Source of the DNA: an uncultured Paracoccaceae bacterium
GTDB lineage: Bacteria > Pseudomonadota > Alphaproteobacteria > Rhodobacterales > Rhodobacteraceae
Assembly: GCA_947500825.1 (NCBI GenBank)
Contig: CANMTR010000006.1
Span: forward strand, 1-64,000
Direction: 5' to 3'
DNA: 64,000 bases
Shown piece after piece: positions 35,934 through 44,261 of this stretch. The notes beneath the pieces were generated by a model, which did not search any database, had not been told where the DNA came from, and saw only the letters and a program-made list of their open reading frames with translations. The position numbers and the translations under genes were made by a program. Numbering within the stretch: the first letter of the stretch is position 1; each line of letters opens with the position of its first letter.

Positions 35934-37847
35934 ATGGAACAATCACGGTCTGCGCGCGGATCGGCCCTGCGGCTCGTCCATTCCACGACGAGGCGCGCGC
36001 TCCCCCGGGCGCTGCTGCGGCAGCGCCTCGTCGATCCCGCGACGCTCGCCTGGGCCGAGGATCGCGAGCGCCGCAACGCCGCCACCCTCCCCGACATCCT
36101 CCTGAGCCACGACCTCGTGAGCGCGCCCGACATGGCGCGGACCCTCGCCGGGATCGTCGGCTGCACCGTGGCCGACCCGGACCTCGCGGATGCCGATCCC
36201 GTGGCGATCCGCCGGCTGGGGCCGGGATACTGCGCCGCGCGGCAGATCGTGCCCCTCAGGAATGTCGGCGGCCTCGTCCCCGTGGCCACGACCCGCCCCG
36301 ACCGGTTCGACGCGGTGCGCGCCGAGATCGTCGACCGCCTCGGGCCCGTCGCACCCGCCGCCGCCACCGCGAGCGCGATCGACACCGCCATCCAGCGCCA
36401 TGCCGCCCCCCTGCTGGCGGCCGGGGCCGAGACGCGCTGCCCGTCCCGGGCAAGCTGCCGCAGCCTCACCGGGCGCCGCCTGCGCATGGCCGCGGCAGCC
36501 TGCGTGCTGACCCTCGCGGCGGCGGCGGCGGCCGATCCGGGCCTGTTCGTCACCGCGATCTGCGCCACGGCCCTGATGGTGGCCCTGGTCAACACGGCCG
36601 TCCTCGCCACGGCCTTCGTCTTCACGCTGCGCGGCCCCGGCCCGGCCGCCGACCACGGGGCCGGGCCGGTGCTCGCGCGCCGTCCCACCGTGTCGATCCT
36701 CCTGCCCCTCCACCGCGAGAGCGACGTCGCCGCCGAACTGATGTCGCGCATCGCGCGGATCGACTACCCCCGCGAACTCATGGACGTGATCCTGGTCACC
36801 GAATCGGACGACGAGGTGACCGCCCGCGCGATAACCGAGGCCGACCTGCCACCCTGGGTGCGCACGCTCAGCGTCGGGGCGGGCGAGATCCGCACCAAGC
36901 CGCGGGCCATGAACATGGCGCTCGACTTCTGCCGCGGCTCGATCGTGGGGATCTACGACGCCGAGGACGAGCCCGCGCCACGCCAGATCCGCGACGTGGT
37001 CGAACGCTTCGCCCGGTCCGACCCCAAGGTCGCCTGCCTGCAGGGACGGCTGAACTTCTACAACTCCCGATTCAACTGGATCACGCGCTGCTTCGCCATC
37101 GACTACGCGACCTGGTTCTGGGTCGTGCTGCCGACGCTGCGGCGCCTGGGCTGGCCGGTCCCCCTGGGGGGCACGACCGTATTCTTTCGCCGCGACGCGC
37201 TGGAGGAGGTGGGCGCGTGGGACGCCCACAACGTCACCGAGGACGCCGATCTCGGCATCCGCCTCGCCCGCGCGGGATACGTCACCGATCTCGTCGACAC
37301 CGTCACGCTGGAGGAGGCCTCGGCCTCGCCCGTCGCCTGGATCCGGCAGCGGTCGCGCTGGCAGAAGGGCTACGCCGTCACCTGGGCCAGCCAGATGCGC
37401 GCGCCGCGCGCCGTATGGGCGGACCTGGGCGCCTGGGGGTTCGTGGGTTTGCAGATCCTGATCCTGGGCAGTCTCGCCAGCGCCCTCTTCGCCCCGATCC
37501 TGTGGTCTTTCTGGCTGATCCCGCTGGGCCTGCCGCACCCCTTCGCCGCCATGGCGAGCCCCGTGGGCCAGGTCTGCGCCGCCCTGGGCTTCGGCGCGAT
37601 CCTGGTGGTCAACGTCGCGGCCGGGGTGCTGGCGCTCCAGCGCCAGGGGCGCACCGACCTCACGCCGTGGCTACCGGTCATGCACCTCTACTACCCGCTG
37701 GCGACCGTCTCGATCCTCAAGGCCCTGCGCGAAGTCGTGCGGCAGCCCTTCTACTGGGACAAGACGAGCCACGGGGTAACCCTTCCCGACCGCAATCATG
37801 CCAGTCCCGTGTCGCGCCCCGAATCGTGCGTCAGGCGGGTCTCGTAG
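35934..37847 (+). CDS. Family 2 processive glycosyltransferase with N-terminal MshEN domain
   Basis: This 637-residue membrane protein has an N-terminal MshEN/T2SSE-N domain (about 20-130: LRQRLVDPATLAW, LPDILLSHDLVSAPDMARTLA, RQIVPLRNVGG). Members of that family can bind c-di-GMP. Two transmembrane helices follow (about 182-230), then a GT-A catalytic domain. The domain shows VSILLPLHRESD near 252, DAED near 340, TEDADLGIRLARAGY near 430 and QRSRWQKGY near 471, the GT2 Q-x-x-R-W pattern. Four or so C-terminal helices complete it. This suggests an exopolysaccharide or glucan synthase under second-messenger control. A GTG at 35919 is an alternative start. The end overlaps the GntR gene. Confidence 0.85.
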   Translation: MEQSRSARGSALRLVHSTTRRALPRALLRQRLVDPATLAWAEDRERRNAATLPDILLSHDLVSAPDMARTLAGIVGCTVADPDLADADPVAIRRLGPGYCAARQIVPLRNVGGLVPVATTRPDRFDAVRAEIVDRLGPVAPAAATASAIDTAIQRHAAPLLAAGAETRCPSRASCRSLTGRRLRMAAAACVLTLAAAAAADPGLFVTAICATALMVALVNTAVLATAFVFTLRGPGPAADHGAGPVLARRPTVSILLPLHRESDVAAELMSRIARIDYPRELMDVILVTESDDEVTARAITEADLPPWVRTLSVGAGEIRTKPRAMNMALDFCRGSIVGIYDAEDEPAPRQIRDVVERFARSDPKVACLQGRLNFYNSRFNWITRCFAIDYATWFWVVLPTLRRLGWPVPLGGTTVFFRRDALEEVGAWDAHNVTEDADLGIRLARAGYVTDLVDTVTLEEASASPVAWIRQRSRWQKGYAVTWASQMRAPRAVWADLGAWGFVGLQILILGSLASALFAPILWSFWLIPLGLPHPFAAMASPVGQVCAALGFGAILVVNVAAGVLALQRQGRTDLTPWLPVMHLYYPLATVSILKALREVVRQPFYWDKTSHGVTLPDRNHASPVSRPESCVRRVS

Positions 37848-38443
37848 GCCAGCGAGATATGCGCCGACAGGGCCGCCCGGGCAGCCTCTCCGTCGCGCCG
37901 CTCCAGCGCCGATACGATGCGTCCGTGCTCCTCCAGGGCGTCGGCCCCCCTCCCCAGCACCGCCAGGGACGTGGTCGCCAGAAGCGCCATGGAGCGGTGC
38001 ACGAGGTCGAGCTGACGCACCAGGAACATGTTGTGCGAGGCCAGGTGGATCTGCTTGTGGAAGCGCCTGTTCGCCCGACTCAGCGCCTGCGGGTCCGAAA
38101 CGAGGGCCCGGTCCGCCTCCACCATCTGCCGCAGGACGCGCACCTCCTCGCCGGTCGCGTGCCGCGCGGCCAGCTCGGCCGCCAGCCCCTCCAGCTCGGT
38201 GCGCACGACATAAAGCTCGGCCATCTGGTTGTGGTCTAGGGAGGCGACGATCAGGCTGCGCCCGTCGCGGGTCAGCAGGGATTGCGTCTCCAGCCGTTGC
38301 AAGGCCTCGCGGATCGGCGTGCGGCTGACCCCGAAGCGCTCGGCCAGTTCGTTCTCCACCAACCGCGCGCCGGGGCGATAGATGCCGCCGTCGATCGCCT
38401 CGAGGATAAGCTGATAGGCATCCTGCGGCCGTTGGTCCGCCAT
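37796..38443 (-). CDS. GntR-family (FadR/FCD) transcriptional regulator
   Basis: This 215-residue regulator has a winged-helix N-terminus (GARLVENELAERFGVSRTPIREALQRLE, about 25-52) and an all-helical FCD ligand domain. The metal-binding pattern includes RFHKQIHLASHN (about 122-133) and HGRIVSALERRD. It is a cytoplasmic one-component regulator whose ligand is probably an organic acid. No metabolic operon is adjacent, so the target is unknown. Its 3' end overlaps that of the convergent glycosyltransferase gene by about 50 bases. Confidence 0.88.
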   Translation of the reverse strand: MADQRPQDAYQLILEAIDGGIYRPGARLVENELAERFGVSRTPIREALQRLETQSLLTRDGRSLIVASLDHNQMAELYVVRTELEGLAAELAARHATGEEVRVLRQMVEADRALVSDPQALSRANRRFHKQIHLASHNMFLVRQLDLVHRSMALLATTSLAVLGRGADALEEHGRIVSALERRDGEAARAALSAHISLAYETRLTHDSGRDTGLA

Positions 38444-38552
38444 TCCGGTCTCCTGCCCGATGCCCCGGCACCATAGACAGGCCTCCTGACCGCCACCACC
38501 CTGCGCGTGGCCCGAAACGCCTCTCCTGAGCCGGCTGCGCCGTGAGAACGGC

Positions 38553-38581
38553 CCGCCAGGGGGCTCTTATGCCCCCGGCGG
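38553..38581. repeat. GC-rich hairpin between the GntR and zinc-peptidase genes
   Basis: CCGCC-A-GGGGGC / GCCCCC-GGCGG with a 6-base loop (TCTTAT) gives an 11-bp stem with one bulged base. No T-run follows. The 256-base gap (38444-38699) holds nothing else I can support. This may terminate or punctuate transcription, or be a remnant. Confidence 0.45.
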
Positions 38582-38699
38582 TCGCACGGCACCGGGGCGA
38601 GCGACGGCGCGCTTCGGATCGGGCCTTCTCCCGACCGCCGAGATCGCCGCCTCGTTCCGGGGGCCCTCGCCCGCCCGGACCCCGCCTCGCGGGGTGGCG

Positions 38700-39671
38700 T
38701 CAGGCCGCCATGTCCCCGCCCCGGCGCAGGTGGCGATGGGCGAAGGCCAGCTTGGCCCGGATCGGCCCCGTGAGCACGAAGGGATAGAGGTCGGGCAGAT
38801 CCAGCGCCCGGTTCACGTGATTGACCGCGATCGACAGAGCCACGGCGCCGCCGATCAACCGCTCGGTATCGGCTTCGGCATAGGCGTCGTAGCCCGGCGC
38901 GGGCCCGTCCATCAGCGCCAGCCCGCTGACGGCCGAGCTGTCGAGCAGGTCCACCAGGTGCAGCAGGTGGGCCACCGTTTCGGCCCAGTCCTCGTGCGGG
39001 TGGGCCGTGGCATAGGCGGTGATGTGATCCTTCCCCTTCGGCCTGGGGTCGGCATAGTGGCGCTTGAGCGCCTCGCCGTAGTCGGCGCGCTCGTCACCGA
39101 AGACCTCGCGGAAGGCGTCGAGGAAGGCCGGGTCCTCCGCCAGGCGCAGTTGCAGGAAATGCGCCATCTCGTGGCGCATGTGGCCCAGCATGGTGCGGTA
39201 GAGCTCGCCCATCTTCTCTTGCCGCTCGGCAAGGACGGCCTCGCTCGCCTCGGAAACATTGATGGTGATGGTTCCGCTCGCGTGGCCCATCACCACCTTC
39301 GCCTCCCCGCCCGAGGTCCGCTCCGACAGGAGGCGGAAGACGGGGCGGTCCCCGGGATCGTCCGGGCCGAACCAGCCCCAGCGCGCCAGGTTGGCCAGCA
39401 TCCAGCGCTTGGCGAGCTCCGCGCGCGTCCACAGCGGCAGGTTCTCGGTGGCGCGCAGGTCCGGCACCGTGGTCGTCATCGCGCACGACCGGCAGTAGCG
39501 GCCTCCTTCGGCGACCCAGTTGCAGCCGATCTCGGGGCGGTTCGCGCAGGGTTCGGCCTCGGCCAGCATCCGCTGCCTGTCGGGGTCGAACACGACCTCC
39601 TGCCCGCAGGAGCAGACCGTGTTGTGGAAATAGAGCGGCGCCGAGCAGGCGGGGCAGTGGAACACTTGCAT
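38700..39671 (-). CDS. Putative zinc-binding metallopeptidase (COG4307/DUF2248 type)
   Basis: This 323-residue protein has an N-terminal zinc ribbon (CPACSAPLYFHNTVCSCG, about 6-23). A second Cys cluster lies at CANRPEIGC...CRSC near 42-64. The metalloprotease-like HEMAH is at 167-171, with a further conserved AHPHEDWAETVAH near 221-233 supplying the third ligand. There is no signal peptide, so it is cytoplasmic. The family is conserved in alphaproteobacteria but its substrate is unknown. It ends at 38700, and a palindromic repeat copy lies between it and the ferredoxin gene upstream. Confidence 0.82.
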   Translation of the reverse strand: MQVFHCPACSAPLYFHNTVCSCGQEVVFDPDRQRMLAEAEPCANRPEIGCNWVAEGGRYCRSCAMTTTVPDLRATENLPLWTRAELAKRWMLANLARWGWFGPDDPGDRPVFRLLSERTSGGEAKVVMGHASGTITINVSEASEAVLAERQEKMGELYRTMLGHMRHEMAHFLQLRLAEDPAFLDAFREVFGDERADYGEALKRHYADPRPKGKDHITAYATAHPHEDWAETVAHLLHLVDLLDSSAVSGLALMDGPAPGYDAYAEADTERLIGGAVALSIAVNHVNRALDLPDLYPFVLTGPIRAKLAFAHRHLRRGGDMAA

Positions 39672-39753
39672 CGGTCGAGACTCCGGCGACGTGGATTGCG
39701 GGCGGCGAACCCCGTGTCGCAGTCGATGTTCCGCCCCGCGGGCGTCGCGGGGC

Positions 39754-39774
39754 GGAATTTCGGATCGAAATTCC
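39754..39774. repeat. Dispersed intergenic palindrome, copy 2
   Basis: GGAATTTCG-GAT-CGAAATTCC has 9-bp arms and a 3-base loop. It lies next to a GC-rich hairpin (CCGCCCCGCG / CGCGGGGCGG, 39731-39755) between the ferredoxin and zinc-peptidase genes. It is the same family as the copies at 17254, 49667 and 50602. Confidence 0.75.
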
Positions 39775-39820
39775 CGCGTGCCGCCCCGGGCCGGGGGCCG
39801 GGGCGCTCCGCCGGGGTGGC

Positions 39821-40177
<357 letters not shown>

Positions 40178-40210
40178 CTAGTCGCTCGGCCCGGCGGATG
40201 CCAGCGGGTG

Positions 40211-40244
40211 TTGGCGTGCGAACGCCGATGTTCTATATATGTTC
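40211..40244 (+). promoter_or_regulatory. SOS-type (LexA) promoter of the OB-fold gene
   Basis: GTTC-TATATAT-GTTC (40230-40244) is an exact alphaproteobacterial LexA box. Its central TATATA (40234-40239) is also a good -10, and TTGGCG (40211-40216) lies 17 bases upstream as the -35. The predicted start of transcription falls at about 40246-40247, the A of the ATG, so the mRNA would be leaderless. LexA bound here would cover the -10. Confidence 0.75.
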
Positions 40245-40246
40245 TC

Positions 40247-40639
40247 ATGTCGACCGCCTCGCTCCCCTGGCCCAGGCCGCCCGTCGCCATCCCCCATGGC
40301 TGGCTCGATCGGCCGCCCGACCGCGCGCGGGTCACGGTGGCGGGCCTGGTGCTGCTGCGCCAGCGGCCCGGCACCGCCAGGGGCGTCGTGTTCCTGACGC
40401 TCGAGGACGAGACGGGGGTGTGCAACGTCGTGGTCTGGCGCCGCATCTACGAGCGCGACCGCCGCGCGGTGATCGCCGGGCGCTGCCTGCAGGTGACCGG
40501 CCGGGTCGAGCGCGCCGGCGGCTCCACCCACGTGATCGCCGAGCGGGTGGACGACATCAGCGCCATGCTCGACGAGATCCTGCGCGAAGAGACGGATCAG
40601 CCGTTCCAGCAGACATCCCACAGCCCCTCCAGGTCGTAG
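40247..40639 (+). CDS. Stand-alone OB-fold protein related to the DnaE2 C-terminus
   Basis: This 130-residue protein is almost entirely the nucleic-acid-binding OB domain found at the C-terminus of error-prone polymerase DnaE2 (ARVTVAGLVLLRQRPG, VVFLTLEDETGVCNVVVW, LQVTGRVERAGGSTHVIAERVDDI, about 27-108). The polymerase and PHP domains are missing, and no imuA, imuB or dnaE2 lies around it. A perfect SOS promoter places the transcription start at its ATG. The C-terminal 14 residues overlap the convergent HTH gene. It is either a remnant of an imuA-imuB-dnaE2 locus or a functional small SOS-induced single-strand-binding protein. The intact frame and promoter favour the second possibility but do not prove it. 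Confidence 0.75.
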   Translation: MSTASLPWPRPPVAIPHGWLDRPPDRARVTVAGLVLLRQRPGTARGVVFLTLEDETGVCNVVVWRRIYERDRRAVIAGRCLQVTGRVERAGGSTHVIAERVDDISAMLDEILREETDQPFQQTSHSPSRS

Positions 40640-41469
40640 CCGCCCAGGGCCGCGGCCCGCGCAGCGAAGGCCGGCCCGCGGCAGAAGGCCGCGAGGGCCT
40701 GCAACCCGGGCTCGAACCATGCCCGGCGATCCACCAGGAGATCGTAACGCTCCGTCAGGACCGGCACGAAGTCGAGGCCGAAGGCCCGCGCCGCGCCCTC
40801 GAGCCCCAGGGTCGCGTCGGCCGCGCCCCTGGCGACGGCCTCGGCCGCGTCCGTCTCGGTCCGGGCGGTGGCGGACAGGGTCAGCCCGGCCGGGTCCAGC
40901 CCCGCCCCGGCCAGGAGCGCGTCCAGCAGGGCCGCCGTCCCGGACCCCGGCTGGCGCGGCGCGACCCGGAGGCCGGCAAGGTCCGCGACCGTCTCCGCGC
41001 GCGGGCCGCCGGGGCGCAGGACCAGCCCGCGCCTGCGCCCGGCGAAGGACAGGAGCGCGGCCGGACGGCCCGCGCAGGCCGCCGCCACCGGGCCCACGTT
41101 CCACGCGCCGCCCATGGGGTCGCGCAGATGCAAGCCCGCAGCCACGCCCTCGCCCTGCGCGAACCGGTCGAGCCCGTCCGAGGACCCGTCGAAATAGGTG
41201 GCGAGGCCGGAGCCCGATTCGCGGATCGCCCAGTCGACGAGCGGGTCGTGGCTCCCGAGGACGATGGGCGGGGGGGTCGCCGCGGCGGCCCCCGTCCCGG
41301 CGATCCAGTCGCGGACCTCGCGGGCGGGGAACAGCAGCTTGCCGGTGGCCCGCGACACCGGCACGCGGCCATTCGCCGCCAAGTCGTAGACCTTGCGCTC
41401 CTTGATCCGCAGGAGCGACGCCAGTTCCGGCACGGTCAGGAATTCGGGCTCCGGGTCGGTCACGGCCAT
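40597..41469 (-). CDS. HTH regulator with periplasmic-binding-like ligand domain, linked to tupBCA
   Basis: This 290-residue cytoplasmic protein has an excisionase-type winged helix at the N-terminus (LTVPELASLLRIKERKVYDLAANGRVPVSRATG, about 11-44). A type-2 periplasmic-binding-protein fold lacking a signal peptide follows (about 70-285), with GSGTAALLDALLAGAGL near 173-189. This architecture (COG1910-like) is common near molybdate and tungstate transporter genes and is thought to sense the oxyanion. It lies 66 bases downstream of tupA on the same strand, so it is probably part of the operon and may act on the upstream palindrome at 43860. Confidence 0.85.
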   Translation of the reverse strand: MAVTDPEPEFLTVPELASLLRIKERKVYDLAANGRVPVSRATGKLLFPAREVRDWIAGTGAAAATPPPIVLGSHDPLVDWAIRESGSGLATYFDGSSDGLDRFAQGEGVAAGLHLRDPMGGAWNVGPVAAACAGRPAALLSFAGRRRGLVLRPGGPRAETVADLAGLRVAPRQPGSGTAALLDALLAGAGLDPAGLTLSATARTETDAAEAVARGAADATLGLEGAARAFGLDFVPVLTERYDLLVDRRAWFEPGLQALAAFCRGPAFAARAAALGGYDLEGLWDVCWNG

Positions 41470-41535
41470 GGCTCCATCGCGGCGCGGGCACGGGCACGCG
41501 GGGAAAGCGGCCTCCCCCCCGTGCCTCGCCCCCCG

Positions 41536-42360
41536 TCAGCTAGCCTCTTCGGGCGCGTTGGGAAAGAACAGCTGCTGGCCGTCCACCTCGAAGCCCGCGA
41601 TGGCCTCCTGCCCCTCGGCCGACAGCAGCCAGTCGGCGAAGGCCTGCGCCCCTTCGGCGTTCACGCTGGGGCAGGCCTCCTGGCTCACCGGGATCACGCC
41701 GTACTGGTTGTAGAGGTCCTCGTCGCCCTCCACGAGCACCTCGTAGTCCTGCTTGTTCTCGAAGCTGATCCAGGTGGCGCGGTCGGTCATCGCGTAGGCG
41801 CCCATGCCGATCCCGGCATTGAGCGTCGCCCCCATGCCCGAGCCGGTCTCGCGGTACCACTCGCCGGACGCCTCGGTCGGGTCGACACCGGTGTCTGACC
41901 AGAGCTGCATCTCCTTCTTGTGGGTGCCCGAATCGTCCCCGCGCGAGGCGAACGAGGCGCCCTCCTCCGCGATCTTGGACAATGCCTCCTGGGCGTCCTC
42001 CATGCCCGACACCCCGGCGGGGTCGTCCTCGGGGCCCACGATGACGAAATCGTTGTACATCAGGTCCGTGCGCTCGGTCCCCATCCCGTCGGAGACGAAC
42101 TGCTCCTCGGCGGGCCGGGCATGGACCAGGAGCAGGTCGCCGTCGCAGTTGCGCGCGTTCTGGATCGCCTGGCCGGTGCCCACGGCGACCACGTTGACCC
42201 GGATGCCGCTCTCCTCCTCGAACATCGGCAGGAGGTAGTCGTAGAGCCCGGAATTGGCCGTCGAGGTGGTGGATTGCACGATGATCGAGGGCTCCTGGGC
42301 AAAGGCGGGCGCGGTCAGGAGGGCGAGAGCCGTCGTCGCGAGGGCGCGTCTGTTGGGCAT
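41536..42360 (-). CDS. tupA: Tungstate ABC transporter, periplasmic binding protein
   Basis: This 274-residue protein has a signal peptide (1-21, LTAPAFAQ) and the TupA-defining TTTS-type motif QSTTSTANSGLYDYLLP (about 29-45). A second oxyanion-contacting region is near 145 (SRGDDSGTHKKE). TupA binds tungstate with much higher affinity than molybdate. Length and motif order are canonical. It is the third gene of tupBCA. Tungstate would be needed for W-dependent enzymes such as some formate dehydrogenases, none of which is in the window. Confidence 0.93.
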   Translation of the reverse strand: MPNRRALATTALALLTAPAFAQEPSIIVQSTTSTANSGLYDYLLPMFEEESGIRVNVVAVGTGQAIQNARNCDGDLLLVHARPAEEQFVSDGMGTERTDLMYNDFVIVGPEDDPAGVSGMEDAQEALSKIAEEGASFASRGDDSGTHKKEMQLWSDTGVDPTEASGEWYRETGSGMGATLNAGIGMGAYAMTDRATWISFENKQDYEVLVEGDEDLYNQYGVIPVSQEACPSVNAEGAQAFADWLLSAEGQEAIAGFEVDGQQLFFPNAPEEAS

Positions 42361-42383
42361 GGAGGTCTCCCTTGGGGTTGGTG

Positions 42384-43136
42384 TCAGACGACCAGCCGGC
42401 CGTCCAGGTAGTCCCGCGCCGGCCGGCTGGCGGGCACGGGAAAGAAGCGCGCGGCGGGGCCCTGCTCGGCTACCCGCCCGCGATGGAGGAACACGACCTC
42501 GTCGGCGATGCGCCGGGCCTGTCCCGTGTCGTGGGTAACGAACAGGATGCGGGTGCCCGCGTCCCGCGCCGTCCCCACGATGGCCTCGATCGCGGCCACC
42601 GAGGCCGGGTCGAGGCTCGCGGTCGGCTCGTCGAGGAGCAGCACCTCCGGGTCGGTGGCGAGCGCGCGCGCCAGTGCCAGCCGCTGCTGCTCGCCCCCCG
42701 ACAGCAGGCGCGCGGGCTGGCGCGCCTTGTGGCCCAGCCCGACATGATCGAGAAGGCCCGCCCGCCGGTCCCTGTCCTTGCCCCGCGCGCGCAGGACGAA
42801 GTCGAGGTTGGCGGCGACCGAGCGGCGCAGCAGGACCGGCTTCTGGAACACCAGCGCCTGGCGCGGGGTGGCCGCGCGCGGCGCGGCACCGTTCCAAGAC
42901 ACGGTGCCGCCACTGGGGGCCATCAGCCCGTGCAGGACCTTCAGGAGCAGGCTCTTGCCCGCCCCGTTGGGGCCCATCAGGACGGTGCATCCCCCCGCCC
43001 CGAGCGACAGGTCGACACCGTCCAGAATCGCCGTGCCCCCCAGCTGCAGGGTCAGGCTCCGCACGTCCAGCGGCAGGAGCGGCGGCGGCGCCTCCGCCCG
43101 GACGGCCCCCGGAGATGAGAGGGCCGCGTCAGACAT
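42384..43136 (-). CDS. tupC: Tungstate ABC transporter, ATP-binding protein
   Basis: This 250-residue ABC ATPase energises tungstate import. Walker A is GPNGAGKS (about 54-61), the signature is LSGGEQQR near 143-150, Walker B is VLLLDEPTASLD near 162-173 and the switch His is in VTHDTGQA near 200. It overlaps tupB by eight bases and precedes tupA by 23. No regulatory TOBE extension is present, which fits the TupC type rather than ModC. Confidence 0.92.
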   Translation of the reverse strand: MSDAALSSPGAVRAEAPPPLLPLDVRSLTLQLGGTAILDGVDLSLGAGGCTVLMGPNGAGKSLLLKVLHGLMAPSGGTVSWNGAAPRAATPRQALVFQKPVLLRRSVAANLDFVLRARGKDRDRRAGLLDHVGLGHKARQPARLLSGGEQQRLALARALATDPEVLLLDEPTASLDPASVAAIEAIVGTARDAGTRILFVTHDTGQARRIADEVVFLHRGRVAEQGPAARFFPVPASRPARDYLDGRLVV

Positions 43137-43836
43137 AGGCGCTCCGCGCCGCCGTCATCCGGAGCGCCTGGACGGCCGCGTTCACCCCCAGCGCCAGCAC
43201 CAGCAGGATGATGCCCAGCGCCAGCGCCAGGGGCAGGTCCCCCTTCGACGTCTCGAGCGCGATGGCGGTGGTCATCACCCGCGTCAGGTGGTCGATGTTG
43301 CCGCCCACGACGATCACCGCGCCCACCTCGGCCACCGCCCGGCCGAAGCCCGCGAGCCCCACGGTCAGGAGCGCGTAGCGCGCGTCCCACAGGAGCGCGC
43401 CGATCACCTGCCTCCGCGTGAGGCAGAAGGAGCGGAACTGCTCGGCGTATTCGACGTGCAGATCCTCCAGCACCTGTCGCGACAGGGCCGCGACGATGGG
43501 CGCGATCAGGATCGTCTGCGCCAGGATCATCGCCCCGGGCGTATAGAGAAGCCCCAGGAAGCCCAGCGGCCCCGAACGCGACAGGTGGATATAGACGAGA
43601 AGGCCCACCACGACGGGCGGCAGGCCCATCAGGGCGTTCATCACCACCAGCACGATACCCCGGCCGCGGAACCGCGCGGTCGCCACCAACGCGCCCAGCG
43701 GCAGGCCGAGCAGGCAGGCCAGCGCGGTCGCCGACAGGCTGACCCGGAGCGACAGGGCCACGATCTCCAGCAGGTCCGGATCGCCCGAGGCGACGAGCGA
43801 CAGGGCCAGCGCGAACGCCTCTCCGAGATTCTGCAC
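43129..43836 (-). CDS. tupB: Tungstate ABC transporter, permease
   Basis: This 235-residue inner-membrane permease has about six helices. The cytoplasmic EAA-type loop reads EQFRSFCLTRRQVIGALLWDARYALLTVGLAGFGRAVAEVGAVI (about 138-180), the TupB/WtpB signature. It forms the channel with TupC and accepts tungstate from TupA. It is the first gene of the unit. A palindrome (43860-43885) lies 24 bases upstream and overlaps a CATAAT -10-like hexamer. Confidence 0.92.
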   Translation of the reverse strand: MQNLGEAFALALSLVASGDPDLLEIVALSLRVSLSATALACLLGLPLGALVATARFRGRGIVLVVMNALMGLPPVVVGLLVYIHLSRSGPLGFLGLLYTPGAMILAQTILIAPIVAALSRQVLEDLHVEYAEQFRSFCLTRRQVIGALLWDARYALLTVGLAGFGRAVAEVGAVIVVGGNIDHLTRVMTTAIALETSKGDLPLALALGIILLVLALGVNAAVQALRMTAARSAYV

Positions 43837-43859
43837 GGGTTCCGCTCCGCCGGGAAATT

Positions 43860-43885
43860 ATGCACCTCATCGTAGGACAGTGCAT
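43860..43885. promoter_or_regulatory. Candidate operator of the tup operon
   Basis: ATGCAC-N14-GTGCAT has 6-bp perfect arms, extendable to 7 of 8. It lies 24 bases upstream of tupB and contains CATAAT in the tup orientation. The HTH-PBP regulator at the end of the operon is the natural candidate to bind it. It does not resemble the ModE site. Confidence 0.5.
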
Positions 43886-44261
43886 TAGGTCGGGCAAGGG
43901 CCGGGCCGGCCGACCCCGCCCTGCGCCTCGTGGGCCGCCTCCCCACGCCCCGGACGACGCGCCCCGAGTGCCCCGGCAAGGGGGCGAGGCGGCCGCAGAT
44001 GTCGCCTCGCGCTCACCCCCGCCTGGAGGCGCTCGAGGCCTTTGCCCGGCTCGGGGTGCTCCGTTGGCCCGACCGCGACCGCCGCGACCTGCCGCTCCGG
44101 AGGCCGCACGACGACGGCGCCGCGCAGGGCACCTTCGCCCCGCGCACGCCGGTCCGTCACACCTCCATCGGCACGTCTCCGGTGCGGCTGGTGCGGGTCG
44201 AAGGGGCCGAGGTTGATGCGCGGGCTCGGCTGCCTCGACGGCACGCCGCGCCCGAGTGCGC
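43886..44261. other. Non-coding gap with no supported gene
   Basis: This stretch of about 375 bases lies between tupB and the DMT transporter. Several open frames cross it, but they are Arg/Pro-rich, mutually overlapping, lack ribosome-binding sites and show no family motif. I see no RNA gene, repeat or terminator. It may be decayed coding sequence. Confidence 0.5.
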
